Below are positions 44,366 to 58,146 of a stretch of 64,000 nucleotides of DNA, piece after piece. The stretch comes from Sciurus carolinensis (lineage: Eukaryota; Chordata; Mammalia; Rodentia; Sciuridae), in assembly GCF_902686445.1 (NCBI RefSeq), contig NW_025920104.1:7254001-7318000 (forward strand), in the 5' to 3' direction. The notes below the pieces were generated by a model that searched no databases, had not been told where the DNA came from, and saw nothing but the letters and a program-made list of their open reading frames with translations. Every line of letters begins with the position of its first letter. Position 1 is the first letter of the stretch. The position numbers were made by a program, and so were the translations under genes.

Positions 44366-46260
44366 AGTATGAAAAAGGCCAAGACTTATACAGTAGAAAA
44401 TCAATATTTAAACAAATAAAGATTAAAAATAACCAGAAAAAATTCTGTCTACATATTGTTAGCACATCAGTTCACAGGAATTTTAATTCTGTCATTTATG
44501 ATATCCCTAATGAGGTGTAACTTTTGAATCCAGTCGCACCTTAAAATCGGGGCATGTACTTCATGACACTAGCTGAAGTACACTTCCAGATGTGTTGTGA
44601 TTTTGATTTATACATTTTGAAGTAGCATAAGATAAGATGTGCCTCTCTGGGTTCAATGGAAAATTAGTTTTTATTGATGTACCTCAGTTTTTAAAATTTC
44701 TTTTACTACTTCTCCAAGATATTATAGGTAGTCAAGTTTTTACTGTCTCACTCATTTACCATCTTCTAAATTCTGAATGTGAAGTTAAGTAAGCCATTAA
44801 CATAGGTATTAGACTATTTTTCTTCTCAAGAAGTATATGGCATCTTTCAGATACATAGGATATATCTGGAAAAAGATTTCATTTGAATTAAAATAACATG
44901 ATTAGTATCTCATGATAAAATCTACAAGGCAATCATATTTTGAGGCAATTTTAAAGCTGAAAACCCAAGAAAAGCTAGTGAATTTGAAGCAGCACAAGAT
45001 TTAGACTGGAATGTAATCAAATAAAATACATAATTTTACAGCATCATTAAAGAAAGCAGTCTATTTAATTAACAGTTATGAGAAATAACTTCAGAAATAA
45101 ACTTTCAGCTACTTTGTCTTCTTTAATGTTCAAAGCTTGAAACAATGTAGTTACTGAATTGTGTTTTCTTCATAGTCCTGAAAAGAAAATACCTCATGGC
45201 AAATAGTGATTTTTAACCTGCATATTTTATGAGGATAGCATTAAGTGAATATACAGTGGGATAGGGATAACATACATCAGTGTGAAAGGGGAAAAAAAAT
45301 CTCAGGGCTCAAGAATACAGTGAAATTGGGGGAATTATATAGACAAATTATATTATTACTAATTTCATGTAAAATGTGCCAAAAGATACATTAGGGAACC
45401 CCTATTCAGATATCAGGGAGAAAAACACAGCTTTAGATGAATTTCCTTTCATTCTATTGACATTCCCTTCTGTTGAGCAGCTCTTTTGCTGAGAAAAATA
45501 ACCTTTCAAGAAAAATAGCACAAGTGAAGAGTTGGTCATACAGCTTGTAGTTTTCATGAAAGCTGCATGGCCACATACTTACTTGTTGCAAAAGACATTG
45601 AACACTAACTTTTTTTGAACTAAAATGAGACCCATAGTCTTTTCTCATAAAATGAAAGTAATAGTAATCTTAGTGGTCAATCTCTAAACTAGGGACTGAA
45701 GTTTCAGTTCTGATATGTAAATGTAGCATGGAAGCTACTCATTCTGTGGAAAAAGTTCAAAAGACAGGGTCTTAGTTTGTAGATAAAATGGGGGAAATAA
45801 AAGAAAAGGATTTACTTGTGTTTAGAACAAAAGGACAATTCTAGGGGTTTGTAGATTTTACAGTGAAATGAATTACTTGATTCAAATCACTTGGTTCCAT
45901 TTGTACTAAAAGCCAGTAAATAGAACAATTAGAAAAATTAAAATTAATTAAGAGGAAGCTGTTGAATTTCCTATACTTAATTAATTAGAAATCTTTCTGA
46001 AATGGTACTGAGAAAATTCTGTAATAGTTTTCAAAATTGTGTATAACTTAAATACATGAAATACATTTTATTCAGTTAGAACAGTTTTGAATAATGCATT
46101 TAGTTTTGTAACACACACCTAATTTGTTATTAAGTTCACCAATTGAATCAATAATTTGAGTTATTTTATTAATTTCTAGAACTTGTTAAAATTTTGGTAT
46201 CACTTTATAACTCATTATTCTCTGAAAATATTTTTAAGCTTTAGTTTAAAATTTCTTTAG

Positions 46261-46462
46261 CTAGACTGGGTGGTACGCATCTGTAATCCCAGCAGCTCAG
46301 TAGGCTGAGTCAGGAGGATCACTTCAAAGCCAGCCTCAGCAATGGCAAGGCACTAAGCAACTCAGTGAGACCCTGTCTCTAAATAAAATACAAACTAGGA
46401 CTGGGATGAGACTCAGCAGTGGAGTTTCCCTTTATTCAATTCCCCAGTAACTCCCCAATTTT
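46261..46462 (+). mobile_element. Dimeric SINE
   Basis: GACTGGGTGGTACGCATCTG, TAATCCCAGCAGCTCAGTAG, GGCACTAAGCAACTCAGTGA, GACCCTGTCTCTAAATAAAA and a degraded ID tail. Confidence 0.9.
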
Positions 46463-48433
46463 TCTTTAATATGATAAACATATCTAGATGGAGCATTTCC
46501 AATTTCTGTGAGTTTATTTCTGTTAGTAATGGGTATGATGCTTCTCATTCATGCCTAGGTGCAAGTCTTTAGGTTTAAAATCTGAATAGAGGACTAATTA
46601 TCAGTCCTAGGAGGTTCCATTAGAGAGAATTTTATATATTTTAAAAACATACTTTGAGGACTATGGTTCCATACTTGTGTAATCTTACAATTGGGATTGT
46701 GGTTCTTTGCCATTTTGGAGTATACAACATGAAGATCTGGGTTATTTCTGATTTATCCTTACCCTGAAGATATAGCCCTTTGAGTCTCAGCTGAATTTGT
46801 CTTAAGTATGGCTTATCAAGCTCTCTACCTTGTATAGGCCCAGGGCTTTCAGTTTTGTTCCCCATGATATATAGGTCACCAAAATCAGCTGTGGCTCATT
46901 TCCCCACCTGAACTGGTAAATGCTGTCAGGGAAAAAACAAATGGGAATGCACACTTTACATCTCTGGCTTTTTGCTATCTAGATTTTGCTTCCTTGGTAT
47001 CTTATTTCTACGGTTTTTAAGAAATTGAAATTAGTTTTCATTCAGCTCTTTCATATGCTTTAAAATTTTGGTCTGAATTTTGTTCTAACTTTCTATTACT
47101 AGAATAAAATTCAGTATTTTGGACATTTTTGAATTATTTATTTGTTTATAATTATTTTGTCTATTTCAGCTCTGTTATTTGTTTTCCATGAAGTTTTCTT
47201 TTTTCAAATTTTATTTAAAATTTCTTTGGAAATAACATTAATTTAGTATTTCCTGATAGACTTTCTATAATTAGTACATAGGAATCTAGCTTGTTCTTTT
47301 CATTGTATTTTCTTTTATTATTTTCCTTTTTCCTCCTTTGGGACTAATAGTAAAGAGCTGGCAACTCAAAATCTATTTTTAAGTATAACTCTCTAGGACA
47401 CAAATCATATCTTTTGTTTCTCTTAGATCTTTCTACAGAAGATACTTAGCACAGTATACTGTGTCAAACCAATATGGCAATTTACTGGTTTATTTATTTT
47501 GGCTTTAGAATTTTTTCTTGAGGGTTTTTTTTGTTTTTAAATTAAAATTTAGTTGAATACTTTCTGTATAACAAACCCCATGTTAATTGTTTTTAAATAT
47601 TATCTAAATAATTCTTATAAGTCCGGGGTATAAATTATTTGTACAGAATAGAAACTGTGTGCTCAAATATGTAAGTGCCTTTGAATGTAGCAGAAATGTC
47701 ATAAGGATATTTATAGTAATTCAATCCAATCAGCATCTGCTAGTAGATAGGGAAGAATTGCACAGAAAAAAGTTTTCACTTAATTTAGCTTAATTATATT
47801 TAGGCTTGAATACACAGTGGCCTTGATTAAGTTATTTGGGACTTGGCATTTATGATGTGGTGTGAACTTATTATTCTTATTTTCTTTTTATATTGATAAT
47901 GCAATAAAAATGGTATTATAAGTTAAAATCAAGAAGGGCCTGTATTAGATTATTGAATACACAACGTAGTGTGAAACACGTCATGAATGGAATTGGCATT
48001 CTTCTTGTTAAGAGTACTAATAAGGCTGGAAATATTGTGTGTAATTAACATTTGGTTTTTGTGAGGGTTTTTCTTCTAGCTCTCTGAAACCTTTTTGTGT
48101 CTTAAAAAATAAAAGATTTCTTTACATTTAGAAGGCAGTTTTTCTAGCATAGGAGTTTGTTATTTTCAGATCGTTCAGTCATGAGATAAGGGGTTTGTAA
48201 AACGTTATGACATTTTAATTTCAATAGCTGTTTTATTATCATTGATAAGATAGCACATATTAACTGATGCCCAAGGTTTTGACCTAATAACTGTTTGATT
48301 GTTACCTTGTTGAATGTTATTGCCTGTTTTAAGAAACAGAAGATGCCTTGGGAAAAATGTTGCTTGCTTTATTATAATATAAATTTGGTTGCAAATGTCA
48401 CTAGAGCAGCTTGGTTTGTAGTATTGACTTTCA

Positions 48434-48443
48434 ATACTAACTT
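48434..48443. repeat. 10-bp target-site duplication (left)
   Basis: ATACTAACTT, repeated exactly at 49291-49300. Confidence 0.85.
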
Positions 48444-49290
48444 ATTTTCTTTTTTTTATTTGTTTTGATTCATTGTACACAAATGGGGTTTAACTGTTGT
48501 TTCTCTGGTTTTACACAAAGTAGAGTCGCACCATTTGTGTAATCATACATGTACGTAGGATAATGATATTTGTCTCAGTCTGTTATTTTTCCTACCCCAC
48601 ACCCCTATTTTTCCTCTATACAATGCATCCTTCCTCCATTCAAAGAACTCAAAAAACTTTACACCAAGAATACAAATAACCCGATCAATAAAAGGACTAA
48701 GGAAATGAGTAGACACTTCACAAAATATCTCCAAGCAATAAACAGATATATGAAAAAATGTTCAACATCTCTAGTAATAAGAGAAATGTAAATCAAAACT
48801 ACCCTAAAAGTCCATCTCACCCCAATGAGATGGCTATTAGAATGGCTATCATCAAGAATACAAGCAACAATAGGTGTTGGTGAGGATGTGGGGAAAAAGG
48901 TACACTCATAAGTTGCTGGTAGGGTTGCAAATTAGTGTAACCACTCTGGAAAGCAGTGTGGAGATTCCCTAGAAAAATTGGAATGGAACCACCATTTGAC
49001 CCAGCTGTCCCACTCCTTGACCTATACTCAAAGCACTTAAAATCAGCATACTACAGTGATACAGCCACATCAATATTCATAGCTACTCAATTAACAATAG
49101 TTAGATTATGGAACCAACCTAGATGCACTACAATTGATTAATGAATAAAGAAACTGTGGTATACATACACAATGGAATATTACTCAGCCATAAAGAAAAA
49201 TAAAATTATGGCATTTGTAGGTAAATGGACGCAGTTGGCAAATATCATGCTAAGTGAGATAAGCCAATCCCAAAAACCAAGCAGATGATG
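48444..49290 (-). mobile_element. L1 insertion with 5' inversion (twin priming)
   Basis: From the left: a T-rich start, then reverse-strand L1 3' UTR up to about 48640 (CATGTACGTAGGATAATGAT, CCTACCCCACACCCCTATTT, CATCCTTCCTCCATTC). It then switches to forward-strand L1 ORF2 C-terminus (AAAGAACTCAAAAAACTTTA, ATACAAATAACCCGATCAAT, GGAATGGAACCACCATTTGA, ATGGAATATTACTCAGCC). Perfect 10-bp duplications ATACTAACTT bound the whole 847 bp, so the two halves came from one event. The short frames at 48570-48791 and 48956-49141 are broken ORF2. Confidence 0.9.
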
Positions 49291-49300
49291 ATACTAACTT
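49291..49300. repeat. 10-bp target-site duplication (right)
   Basis: ATACTAACTT directly after the inverted L1 5' segment. Confidence 0.85.
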
Positions 49301-49672
49301 GTTTACTAATTGTAGGTAAATATGTGACATCTTTTTTCTGAAAATATGGGCAAAATATTCATTCAGAAAGTTTTTAAAATTACTGGAAATCATCATTTAT
49401 TTTGTGATTTTATTCCTGTCCTTTTTAAATGTATATAGTCAATACATTTTGTCACAGAATATTAAAATAATATGTAATTCCATTAGTAAAGCATGAGTCT
49501 TCCTTAACTAAACAAATTTCTTGAATTTTTTTTTTATTTCAGAGATATCTGCTTTAATCAGTTTGGCCAGTGTTTCCATTCTTTTATTTTTAAATTACAT
49601 ACAAACACACACATGGACAGTTCTTTTCACTCAGAAATGTGTTTGCATCTTTCTTTGTCTGTAGTAGTATTG

Positions 49673-49870
49673 AGTGGTATCTCATGAGTCAGACTGTAAA
49701 GGTTTGAATCCCAGCTTTCTTATTTACTAGCTCTGTAATTTGAATAAGTTATTCATTTGTTCAGTTTAATTCTTAAAATACAGAGATAAAAATATCACTC
49801 ACTTCATAAAGGTGTTTTGTATATAAAACAGTACCCAGCAACAGAGTAAGCCTTAAAATATTTGCCTTAA
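49673..49870 (+). mobile_element. MIR element
   Basis: GTCAGACTGTAAAGGTTTGA, ATCCCAGCTTTCTTATTTAC, TAGCTCTGTAATTTGAATAA and GTTTAATTCTTAAAATACAG follow the MIR consensus, forward orientation. Confidence 0.75.
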
Positions 49871-50121
49871 CAATGAGGATGATGATATTTTGGAGCATAT
49901 TCATTTTTTAAGTCTTGTAGAAATTGAAATGCTGAAATTTTTTTTACATTTAAAATCTTACAAGTTACATCCAAATAGTCCTCTAAAATTTTTTTCCACT
50001 TTACAGTGTAAAACATGTGAGAGAGCATTCATTTTTTGCATCCTTGTCAACATATTAAACTGTGGTTTTTATCAATCTGGTAGATAAAAATGAGCAGGCG
50101 ATGGTATAGGGTTGTTCTTTC

Positions 50122-50212
50122 TTTGTGGTGGATTTGCTGGGGATCAAACCCAGGGCCTCAAGTGTACTAGGCAAGCACTACACCAGTGAGATACATCTGC
50201 GTTCTGAGCATT
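50122..50212 (-). mobile_element. ID SINE
   Basis: GCTGGGGATCAAACCCAGGG, CCTCAAGTGTACTAGGCAAG and CACTACACCAGTGAGATACA, reverse orientation. Confidence 0.85.
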
Positions 50213-50554
50213 TTCATAGTTCTTATTTTCTGATTTTCAGTTTATTAAAATGTCTTTCCTTATATTACCAACTTTTATATGTATTTTTATAGATTGTCTA
50301 TGCTCATCTTTTTATTTACCTCTATTTTCCTTATATGTGGGAACTGATTTTATCTTTGTTAAGCAATTTTATATATTTGTAGTGACAAATACCTTAGGGT
50401 TACTTTGCATATTTCAAGCATAGCATTAACATGGCTATTCACATACTTGGAAATCAACCTGACTCTTTTGGAAGCAAAAATGAACAGGACAAAGTTAAGA
50501 AAAACTATAGACAAAAAACTCTTGACAACTACTCCTTCAAAACACATCTGCATC

Positions 50555-51350
50555 ATGTCAGTTTAGGACCTGACTTCCTTAACAAGACTCCTAAAGCACA
50601 GGAATTAAAATTAAGAATCAGTTAATGGGATGGATTCAAACTTAAAAGCTTCTTCTTAGCAAAGGAAACTGAATAATCTGAAGACAGTACCTACAGAATA
50701 GGAGAAAATCTTTACCACATGCACCTCAGAGCACTAATCTCCAGGATATACAAAGAACTCAAAAAACTTAACACCAAAAAAAAAAAAAAAGAAACAAATA
50801 ACCCAATCAATAAATGGGCTAAGAAATTGAACAGACACATCACGGAAGAAATACAATCAATCAACAAAAGTATGAAAAAATGTTCATCATCTTCAACAGA
50901 GTAATGCAAATCAACACTATTCTAATATTTTATCTCACTCCAGTCCAAAAGGCAATTATCAAGAATACAGCCATTAATAAGTTTTGGCAAGGATGTGGGG
51001 AAAAAAGGCAAGGATATGGGGAAAAAAGATACACTCATACTGTGCTGGTAGGACTGCAGATTGGGGTGCAACCATTATGGAAAGCAGTATGGAGATAACT
51101 CAGAAAACTTGGAATAGAACTACAATTTGACCCAGCTATGCAACTCCTCTGTTTATATCCAAAGGACTTAAAATCAGCATACAACGGTGATGTAGCCACA
51201 TCAGTGTTTATAACAGCTTTATTTACAATACGTAAACTGTGGAACCAAACTAGGTGTCCTTCAACAGATGAATGGATAAAGGAAGTGCTGACATATACAC
51301 AATGAAATATTACTCCGCCTTGAAAAAGAATGAAATTATGGCATTTGCAG
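50555..51350 (+). mobile_element. L1 ORF2 C-terminal fragment, truncated at both ends
   Basis: GACCTGACTTCCTTAACAAG, ATAACCCAATCAATAAATGG, CAAGGATGTGGGGAAAAAAG and TACTCCGCCTTGAAAAAGAA match the ORF2 C-terminus at 10220-10910. It has frameshifts and stops, and stops without a 3' UTR or poly(A). Confidence 0.85.
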
Positions 51351-51639
51351 ACATCTTATAGAATTTTTTATTGTTATGTGTGTGGAAGATCTGTTTATAG
51401 TTTGTTTTTTATTTATGCTTTAAAAGAATTTTATGTTGTAATTTTTATCCATTTTTTTGAAAAAAAATCTTGTAGAGAGGTATTTCCAATGAACATATCA
51501 GACTCAGAGATGAGAAGTTATCAATTCTTTTAAAATTCTTTTAAATTTCCAAGGAACAAATTACTCTAACACTGTCTAAATAGTCCTAGAACATAAAAAA
51601 ACTAGAAGCCTTTCAATTTCTTTTTTTTATAAAGCAAAC

Positions 51640-53240
51640 AACACTGATTCTGAAATATAATTTTAAAACTTATCTGCCCCCAAAACTATATACATCAATC
51701 TCAGTTATGAACATAGACACAAAAATTATAAATACTTAATGAAGTATCAGTATATTTAACGTTATCAGTAAATTAAATTAATAATATACCATGATCAAAT
51801 AAAATTCATGTCAGCTATGGAAAATTAGTTAAATATTAGGGAAGACATTTCATGAATAGATCAAGGGATTTAGTAATGTTTGATTAGATAAATAGTTCTT
51901 TAATTTTATAAACATACATATGAAGTCAGAACTAGTCCTATGCTTAGTGGAAACACACTAGCAGCATTTGCCTTAATGTCAAAACAAGGCAAGGGTACTT
52001 ATAAGCAGTCTTTGCTTTACCATTGTTTTAGGAAAGACAAAGCACTCTAGAAAAGAAAACAAGATGTAGTTAATAAAAATAATAATGACAGACTCTTTAA
52101 TTTGTGCCTGGTAGTTTTCTTACTAAAATTATCATTTCACTGTCATAGATTATGGTAGTATCAACAATAATTGTCACATGTAGAAACTGTTGTTTGCACA
52201 TATGAACAACCTGAGGTAATGAAACTTAAGAAATGCACCCAGTACTGTTCACCCAGGAAAGGTTGAAAGCTAGATTTGAACCAGGCTGACTGATGTCACA
52301 GTTCATAGTCTAAAGCCGAGGTTGGCAGACATCTAGGGTTCTATTGGAACAAAGTTGTGCTCATTCATTTGTGTCTTGTCTATGCCAACATTCATGCTAA
52401 AACAGCAAAATTGGTTGTGGCATGCAAGTCCCAGTGTGTTCCACCAGCCCTGGAAGATAGACTCCCTTGCCTTTACAGGAAGATTTTTCTACCCTCCATT
52501 TTATGACATTGAACTCTGTTGCCTCAGATTAAGCCATTAGGCCTTTTTTCAATTAGAAAAGATAGGACAAAATTATTATTTTTAAGATCATATTGATTAT
52601 ATACTTGATAAATCCAAGAAAATCAACTCAGAAACTGTTGGAAATCAGTATAATATGAGGGAGATTTTTTATACTAATCTTCAAATTTCATTTGGTTTTG
52701 AAATTACAAATACCAGTCTGGGAATACAATGAGATTATAGATCACATTCTGAAGAACAAAAACATATAAATGTAGATACAAGTGTACAACAAACATGAAT
52801 GATTCAAATAAAGGAAAAATTTAAAACTCCACTGAGTGAAACAAAAGATTGAATAAGAAGACATGTCATTTCTTGACTCAGCATTAAAGAAGACATTCTT
52901 AAAAATCTACATTAATTTTTAAAATTAAACACATCTTATTCAGAGTGTTAAATTGTTTTAACTTGATGAATGGTTTAAAAAATTCTAGAAGAAAAATTGA
53001 TGAAAAAGACCACATAAATTTTGGAAAATAAATTTGACTTTTTAAGATGTTAAGCAGAGAACAATATGCTGCAGCCTTGCCCTCCCAAAGTAAATTTTAG
53101 TTATAAAAACAAAAAAGACAATTACCTCTATAATGGAAAAGGAGTAACTGAGGAAAGAAACAGATTGGAACTGTGGCAATATATAAAACTACTAATAGGC
53201 AAAGTGAAGCCTACGGACTTGAGTCTTCTGTGCTTGGAGG
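51640..53240 (+). mobile_element. Degenerate old L1 ORF2 fragment
   Basis: CTTAGTGGAAACACACTAGC, AAAACAAGGCAAGGGTACTT, CTTGATAAATCCAAGAAAAT and GGAATACAATGAGATTATAG resemble reverse-transcriptase and downstream ORF2 text of ancient L1. It is interrupted by a MIR at 52155-52315. No frame survives. Confidence 0.5.
52155..52315 (-). mobile_element. MIR element
   Basis: ACCTGAGGTAATGAAACTTA, AAGAAATGCACCCAG, AAGCTAGATTTGAACCAGGC and GTTCATAGTCTAAAG match the reverse MIR consensus. Confidence 0.65.
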
Positions 53241-53389
53241 ACCTATAAAGTAATAGTCTGAAAAGTACATATACAGCAATAAATCACTAAAATCTACATA
53301 AGGTAAGCATCATGGAATGAAACAGGAACAATAAACTCTACAAAAAGATTCTCTTAGACTGGTGAAAATAGAATTTAAAAGAACTTTAT

Positions 53390-54560
53390 TGCTCTGAGTA
53401 ATAAAAGAGGGATTTGCCTTCACAAAATAATAAACAGGAAGTACAAAACAAGTACAGTGAATTATGAAAACTAGTGTTGACTACTAAAACTAAGTATAAT
53501 GTGCAAAATTGCAGATGGGACTCAGCTAAAGAGTGGATTAATGAACTAGAAGCTAGATGTGAAGAAAATCGCCTAGAAAACAACACAAAGAGTAATACAT
53601 GGAAAATATAAAGGAACAGGTAAAAGACATGAAGAATCTTTCCAAGAACTCTAACATCTATCTAATAAGAGTGCCAGAAAAAGAAAATGGAAGTTATGCT
53701 ATATTTGAATCAATAATGGACCAAGAACATTCCCAAACTGAAGACATAAAACCTGAGGGTTAAAAGATTTCCTGTACTCATGGCAAAATTTATACACAAA
53801 TAGTTAGCATATGTATTTCAATTAAAAATTAAAATAAGCACACATCACACTGAACTCAAAATATCAAGAATAAAGCAAAATTCCTAAGAGTTGCTTACTG
53901 AAAAGACAGTTTACCTATAAAGTATTTCTATACAGAAATTTCTATCTAACATATTTCACAATATAGAAGCTATATGTGGAAGAAGGCAAATAGTCTGAGA
54001 AATAAACTTGGGATCTGTAATTATGTGTTTATTCATTCTGTCATTAAAGAGTAGGGGCAAAATAAAGACATTTGCATACACTTGGTAATGTGAAACCTTC
54101 ATCTTGAGCCAGCGCATGACTGACATTTTGAATGAAATTCTCCTATGTGTTGAAGGATACTAAGAGCACAGAAAGTTAATAATGTTTAATAGAAGCATAG
54201 AGTCACCAGATTTTCAAAATGTAGTGGAAAGTAAACCAAAAACTGAAAAGAATTTTGTCAAGTGTACCAGTCATTATGCTTAATGGGAATGTAGTGGATT
54301 TATCACCTAAGAAACAGACTGAGATTTGGTCTTAAACAAACAAACAAAAAATAGCTAAATCCCATTTATTAGAAATGGTTGACTAAAAAGAGTGTGAACT
54401 TCATAACTTTGTAAGTAAATGTAAGCCAAAAGAAAGGGATGTCAATATCAAATATTACTAGTGTTAAGTGAAGTAAAACAAATAAAGGAAAATTTGTGAT
54501 AGGATAAAAATGAAAATTAATGAGTATACAATAAGCTAAAAATTGTTTATGTTAGGAGCA
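53390..54560 (+). mobile_element. HAL1 / old L1 ORF1-like fragment
   Basis: Text CAAGAACTCTAACATCTATC, AATAAGAGTGCCAGAAAAAG, GACCAAGAACATTCCCAAAC and AAGCACACATCACACTGAAC resembles the ORF1 region of ancient L1/HAL1 elements. Highly degraded. Confidence 0.45.
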
Positions 54561-56492
54561 AGCAGAACCAAATTGCAGTAGTTTTAAAAGAGAATGAGAA
54601 TTCTTTACATTGAATCTTAAGAAAAAGATGAAAATTAGTGTTGAAAGTATCAGTAGGACAAATAGTTACCATGTTACTTGAGTAGATCAGATAATATAAT
54701 TTTTTAAACTTTCCTGAGGAGGTAATAAAATTGCAAATTCATTAAACCAACAAGTAGGAAATACTAGAAGAATTGCTCTTTTTCCTTTCAAAAATGTCTT
54801 GCAACATTATTGATGGTTTCACTTAAATAGTATTAAAAAATCAATAATTTTAGATAAGCTAGACTGGCATAGGATTTTGCTGTTCTGTTTGATAAATTCA
54901 TCTTTTCTCAGTAGTCAGAAACCAGTGCAACAGTGTTTCCCTGAAAAGGGAACAACTTGGCATTTTCCAAGAGAATTAACTGAAGTGGACAAGAACAAAA
55001 GCATGGAAAACAGCTATGAGGCTCTTGCAATAATACAGGTCAGGGAGAGTGGGTATGGTTTGGACTACTGTCCTGGCTGACAAGGTGAGAAGAGGTGCTC
55101 AGCTGCAGATATATTGTGAAGGTAGGACTTGTAGGACCTCCTGATGACTTATTTATGGAGTGATAGGGAAGATCATGAACTAGCCTAGGCCTGAGGCTTA
55201 GTGAAACAGGAAAGATTTGAGAGGTGCATGTTTGGGCTTTGTGAGGGGAACATGGAATGGAGGAGAGATACCAAGAGGTCTCATTTACATATAGTAAAGA
55301 ATTAGAATAAGTAGTTAATTCATAATTTTTCTGTTGCATGTACTTTTTGTTTTCTTAAGTTATCCAGAAAATTCTATGTTCACTTTATAAAAATTGTCTA
55401 TCTTAATAAAACAACTAGGTAGGGGATATTCAAGATAAAGGAGAGAATTTTTAATGTAGCATATAATTTCAAATAAGGCAATCAAAATATACTAGGAAAT
55501 AGGAAAAAAAACCAGATAAATGTGTGAATTGTTCTGTGTTTTAGACATTGGCATGAAGTTATCAGATTCAGAATATACCTAAAACTAATAAGCCTTATTG
55601 AGACACATTTTCATTTATAGGTATTTTAAGTACTATGAATAACCAAGATAAACTCTCTTATATCAACATGCATAGTTCTGAACTTATTTAGTTTTTTGTT
55701 CTCTAAGTTATTTGTTTCTAAATCAGAAATTGGTGATGATTAATGAAGATTGGTCCCAGAATGTCAGACCCCCTTTAAAAATAGACTGTGTTAAATTCAG
55801 CCCAAGTAGAACTGATTGAATAATCTAGTGTCCTTTGGAATAGAATTAAGCTGACTAACACCCAGGAGTAAAGGGTCTGAATCGCTAGTTTTGCAAAATG
55901 ATAAACTAAAGATAAACTATTGTTCTCTCCCAGAAAGAAATTTCCAAACAATGTTAGTCAGAATAAATTATTTGATCTCTTTCTTGATTAGAGTAAGGCT
56001 TCAAGTCAGAATAAAATTATTTTAGTCTAAATAGAATCATAATGTGACACATTAAGAAATAAGAGAAGATTTTAAACTTTACATTTTTCAGCAATCTACC
56101 AAATAAATGTAATAAGCATTTAGAATTAGCAAATTCAGTGAAGGAGGAACCTTATTTGCATCATCATCACTATATCCCCTGCATAAGCATAATGCAGTTA
56201 ACCTGATGATTTCCTAGATGAATGTATAAATTGTTAAAACATTAAAAATCATGGTTTAGTAATTTTTATATATTTCTTAACTAGAGGGTGTTGTGTTCGC
56301 TTTCAGTGCTTCAAGTGTCATCTTATATTTTTGCTGGAAAATTAGATTTAAATCACCTGACTTATTAAATGCTTTTATATCTTTTTTTGCTTTCAAAACA
56401 ATACTGATAGTATTGTGCATACTTAAATTCATGAAATTGAGCAGTCATTAATGGCAGCCCTAACCCTAATTCTCCTTTCCTCCTCCTCACAG

Positions 56493-56604
56493 GAGACTGA
56501 TGACTCCCATTATGTACGCTGCACGGGATGGCCACCCTCAGGTGGTTACTCTCCTGGTTGCACATGGAGCAGATGTGAATGCCCAGGACGAGAATGGTTA
56601 TGCT
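56493..56604 (+). CDS. ASZ1: ASZ1 copy 2 exon 5 (ankyrin repeat)
   Basis: A 112-bp exon after acceptor CCTCCTCACAG. The split AG|G codon with exon 4 gives Arg, then [18 protein letters not shown] and [19 protein letters not shown] follow, ending before donor GTGAGA. It is a strong ankyrin consensus unit ([21 protein letters not shown]). Copy 1's exon 5 ends the same way at window bases 1-9 but with donor GTAAGA. Confidence 0.96.
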
Positions 56605-57169
56605 GTGAGAAATATTCTACAACATTTCTTTTTAATTTTTGCTAACTTTATTATTACCCTTAATCTATGAAAATAGATGTTTAGTTGTTTTTATTACAAA
56701 AAGATTTCTAAGAAGTAATAAGTACAGAAAATCTAGGGTATAATCACTGTTTGGTGAAAAGCAGCAACAAATGAATGAAGAAAAAAGTAATCATTTGACT
56801 CTTGTAGTCATTATTCATGACAAAAGTTATAATGTGCAAAGAAACCTGGACTCTGAATTTACATAAAGATTGCTTTTTTGTAGAAAACATTTTGGTGATT
56901 GGCATATAAATCATTTTGTTCCATAACATTGCTTAACTGTAAAATATTTGATTTTATAAAACAGTGAACATTGCAGTCCGCTTTGCAATTATAGCATGGG
57001 AAGTATGTTACATTACAATATGGGAAATACGTTTATATTGTTAAACGAAGAGGTTGCATCATTCTATAAATTAACCATTCTATGTGCCATTAATACTGTT
57101 GAAGACAATTCCTATCTGTCTCATGTGCACTCCTTCTCTTTAAGAAATCCTCTTTTCTTCCCTATACAG

Positions 57170-57304
57170 GCTTTAACATGGGCAGCACATCAAGGTCATA
57201 AAAATGTAGTTTTGAAGTTGCTTGAACTTGGAGCTAATAAAATGCTACAAACCAAAGATGGAAAGACACCAAGTGAGATTGCAAAAAGAAACAAACATCT
57301 TGAG
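57170..57304 (+). CDS. ASZ1: ASZ1 copy 2 exon 6 (ankyrin repeat)
   Basis: 135 bp, phase 0, encoding the same 45 residues as copy 1 (one synonymous base). Acceptor CTATACAG and donor GTATCA. Confidence 0.95.
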
Positions 57305-58146
57305 GTATCATCTATATGTTAAACTAATTTTTCTGTGATATGTCATATTATCTTATATAGAACTTTTATGTTATTTTGTTGGAATTCACAAGTGTAATAA
57401 TAGTTTTTTCAGCTATTAAATGTATAAATATTTTTTCTCCACCTAATATTTTTTGAGTAATTTTTCATCTGCTAAATCAAAGACATTTATAGTGTGATAA
57501 GTTATGTAAAAGGATAAGTCTTACTATGTTGCCAATAATGAAAATAGAGTACACTATATTATAAAGTGGTTTAGATTTTTAAAAATTAACTTATGTATTG
57601 AAACAGTAAAGTGTCAACATTTGAAGACGCACTTAAAACATTGGTGTATAATTTTAAGTTTTAGATGTTAGACAATTTAAAAGTTAAATCCTTTAAGCAA
57701 CATTTATTCCTATGTTATGACAAGGTGTGTGGTAAAATGATAACATACTTGGGTATATGATCTGATGTCATTCAGATTTTAAAGCTGAATGATAAATATT
57801 TGCCATATATCAAATTATTTTATGAATACAAACTTTTGGTGTGAATACTAAACTTTTAGTCAGTGACATGTACTTTCTAAGCATGAGTCAAGTATGATAG
57901 CATTGTAAAATTATTAAGTACAAGAGTTCATAACACTGAGGTTCTGAATTTTAAAGTTTGTGAAAATCCACAAGTTCTATTATACAAGTGTCAGACCATG
58001 CCACTTATACTGCACATAAAATAACTCCACTAAATTTTGAGCAGTCTAATAAACATGATATCATTTTCCAAATAATATGTACATTTCCAAAATTATTCTA
58101 GAATAGAGACTAATCACTAAAGTCTTGTAAAATTTCAAAAAGAAAT

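Larger units (their letters stand above)
43650..56492 (+). other. Intron 4 of ASZ1 copy 2: contents
   Basis: A 12.8-kb intron. Named repeats are MER5A-like (44185-44365), a SINE (46261-46462), an inverted L1 (48444-49290), a MIR (49673-49870), an ID SINE (50122-50212), L1 pieces (50555-51350, 51640-53240), a MIR (52155-52315) and a HAL1/L1-like stretch (53390-54560). After the second MIR, about 52320-52500 resembles another old DNA-type repeat. Stretches 44366-46260, 46463-48443 and 54561-56492 show nothing I can name. No other gene is supported. Confidence 0.8.

Noticed and set aside
56365..56645. Open frames on both strands overlapping ASZ1 exon 5
   Set aside because: They read the exon in the wrong frame or on the opposite strand. 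The correct frame is set by the phases of exons 4 and 6.
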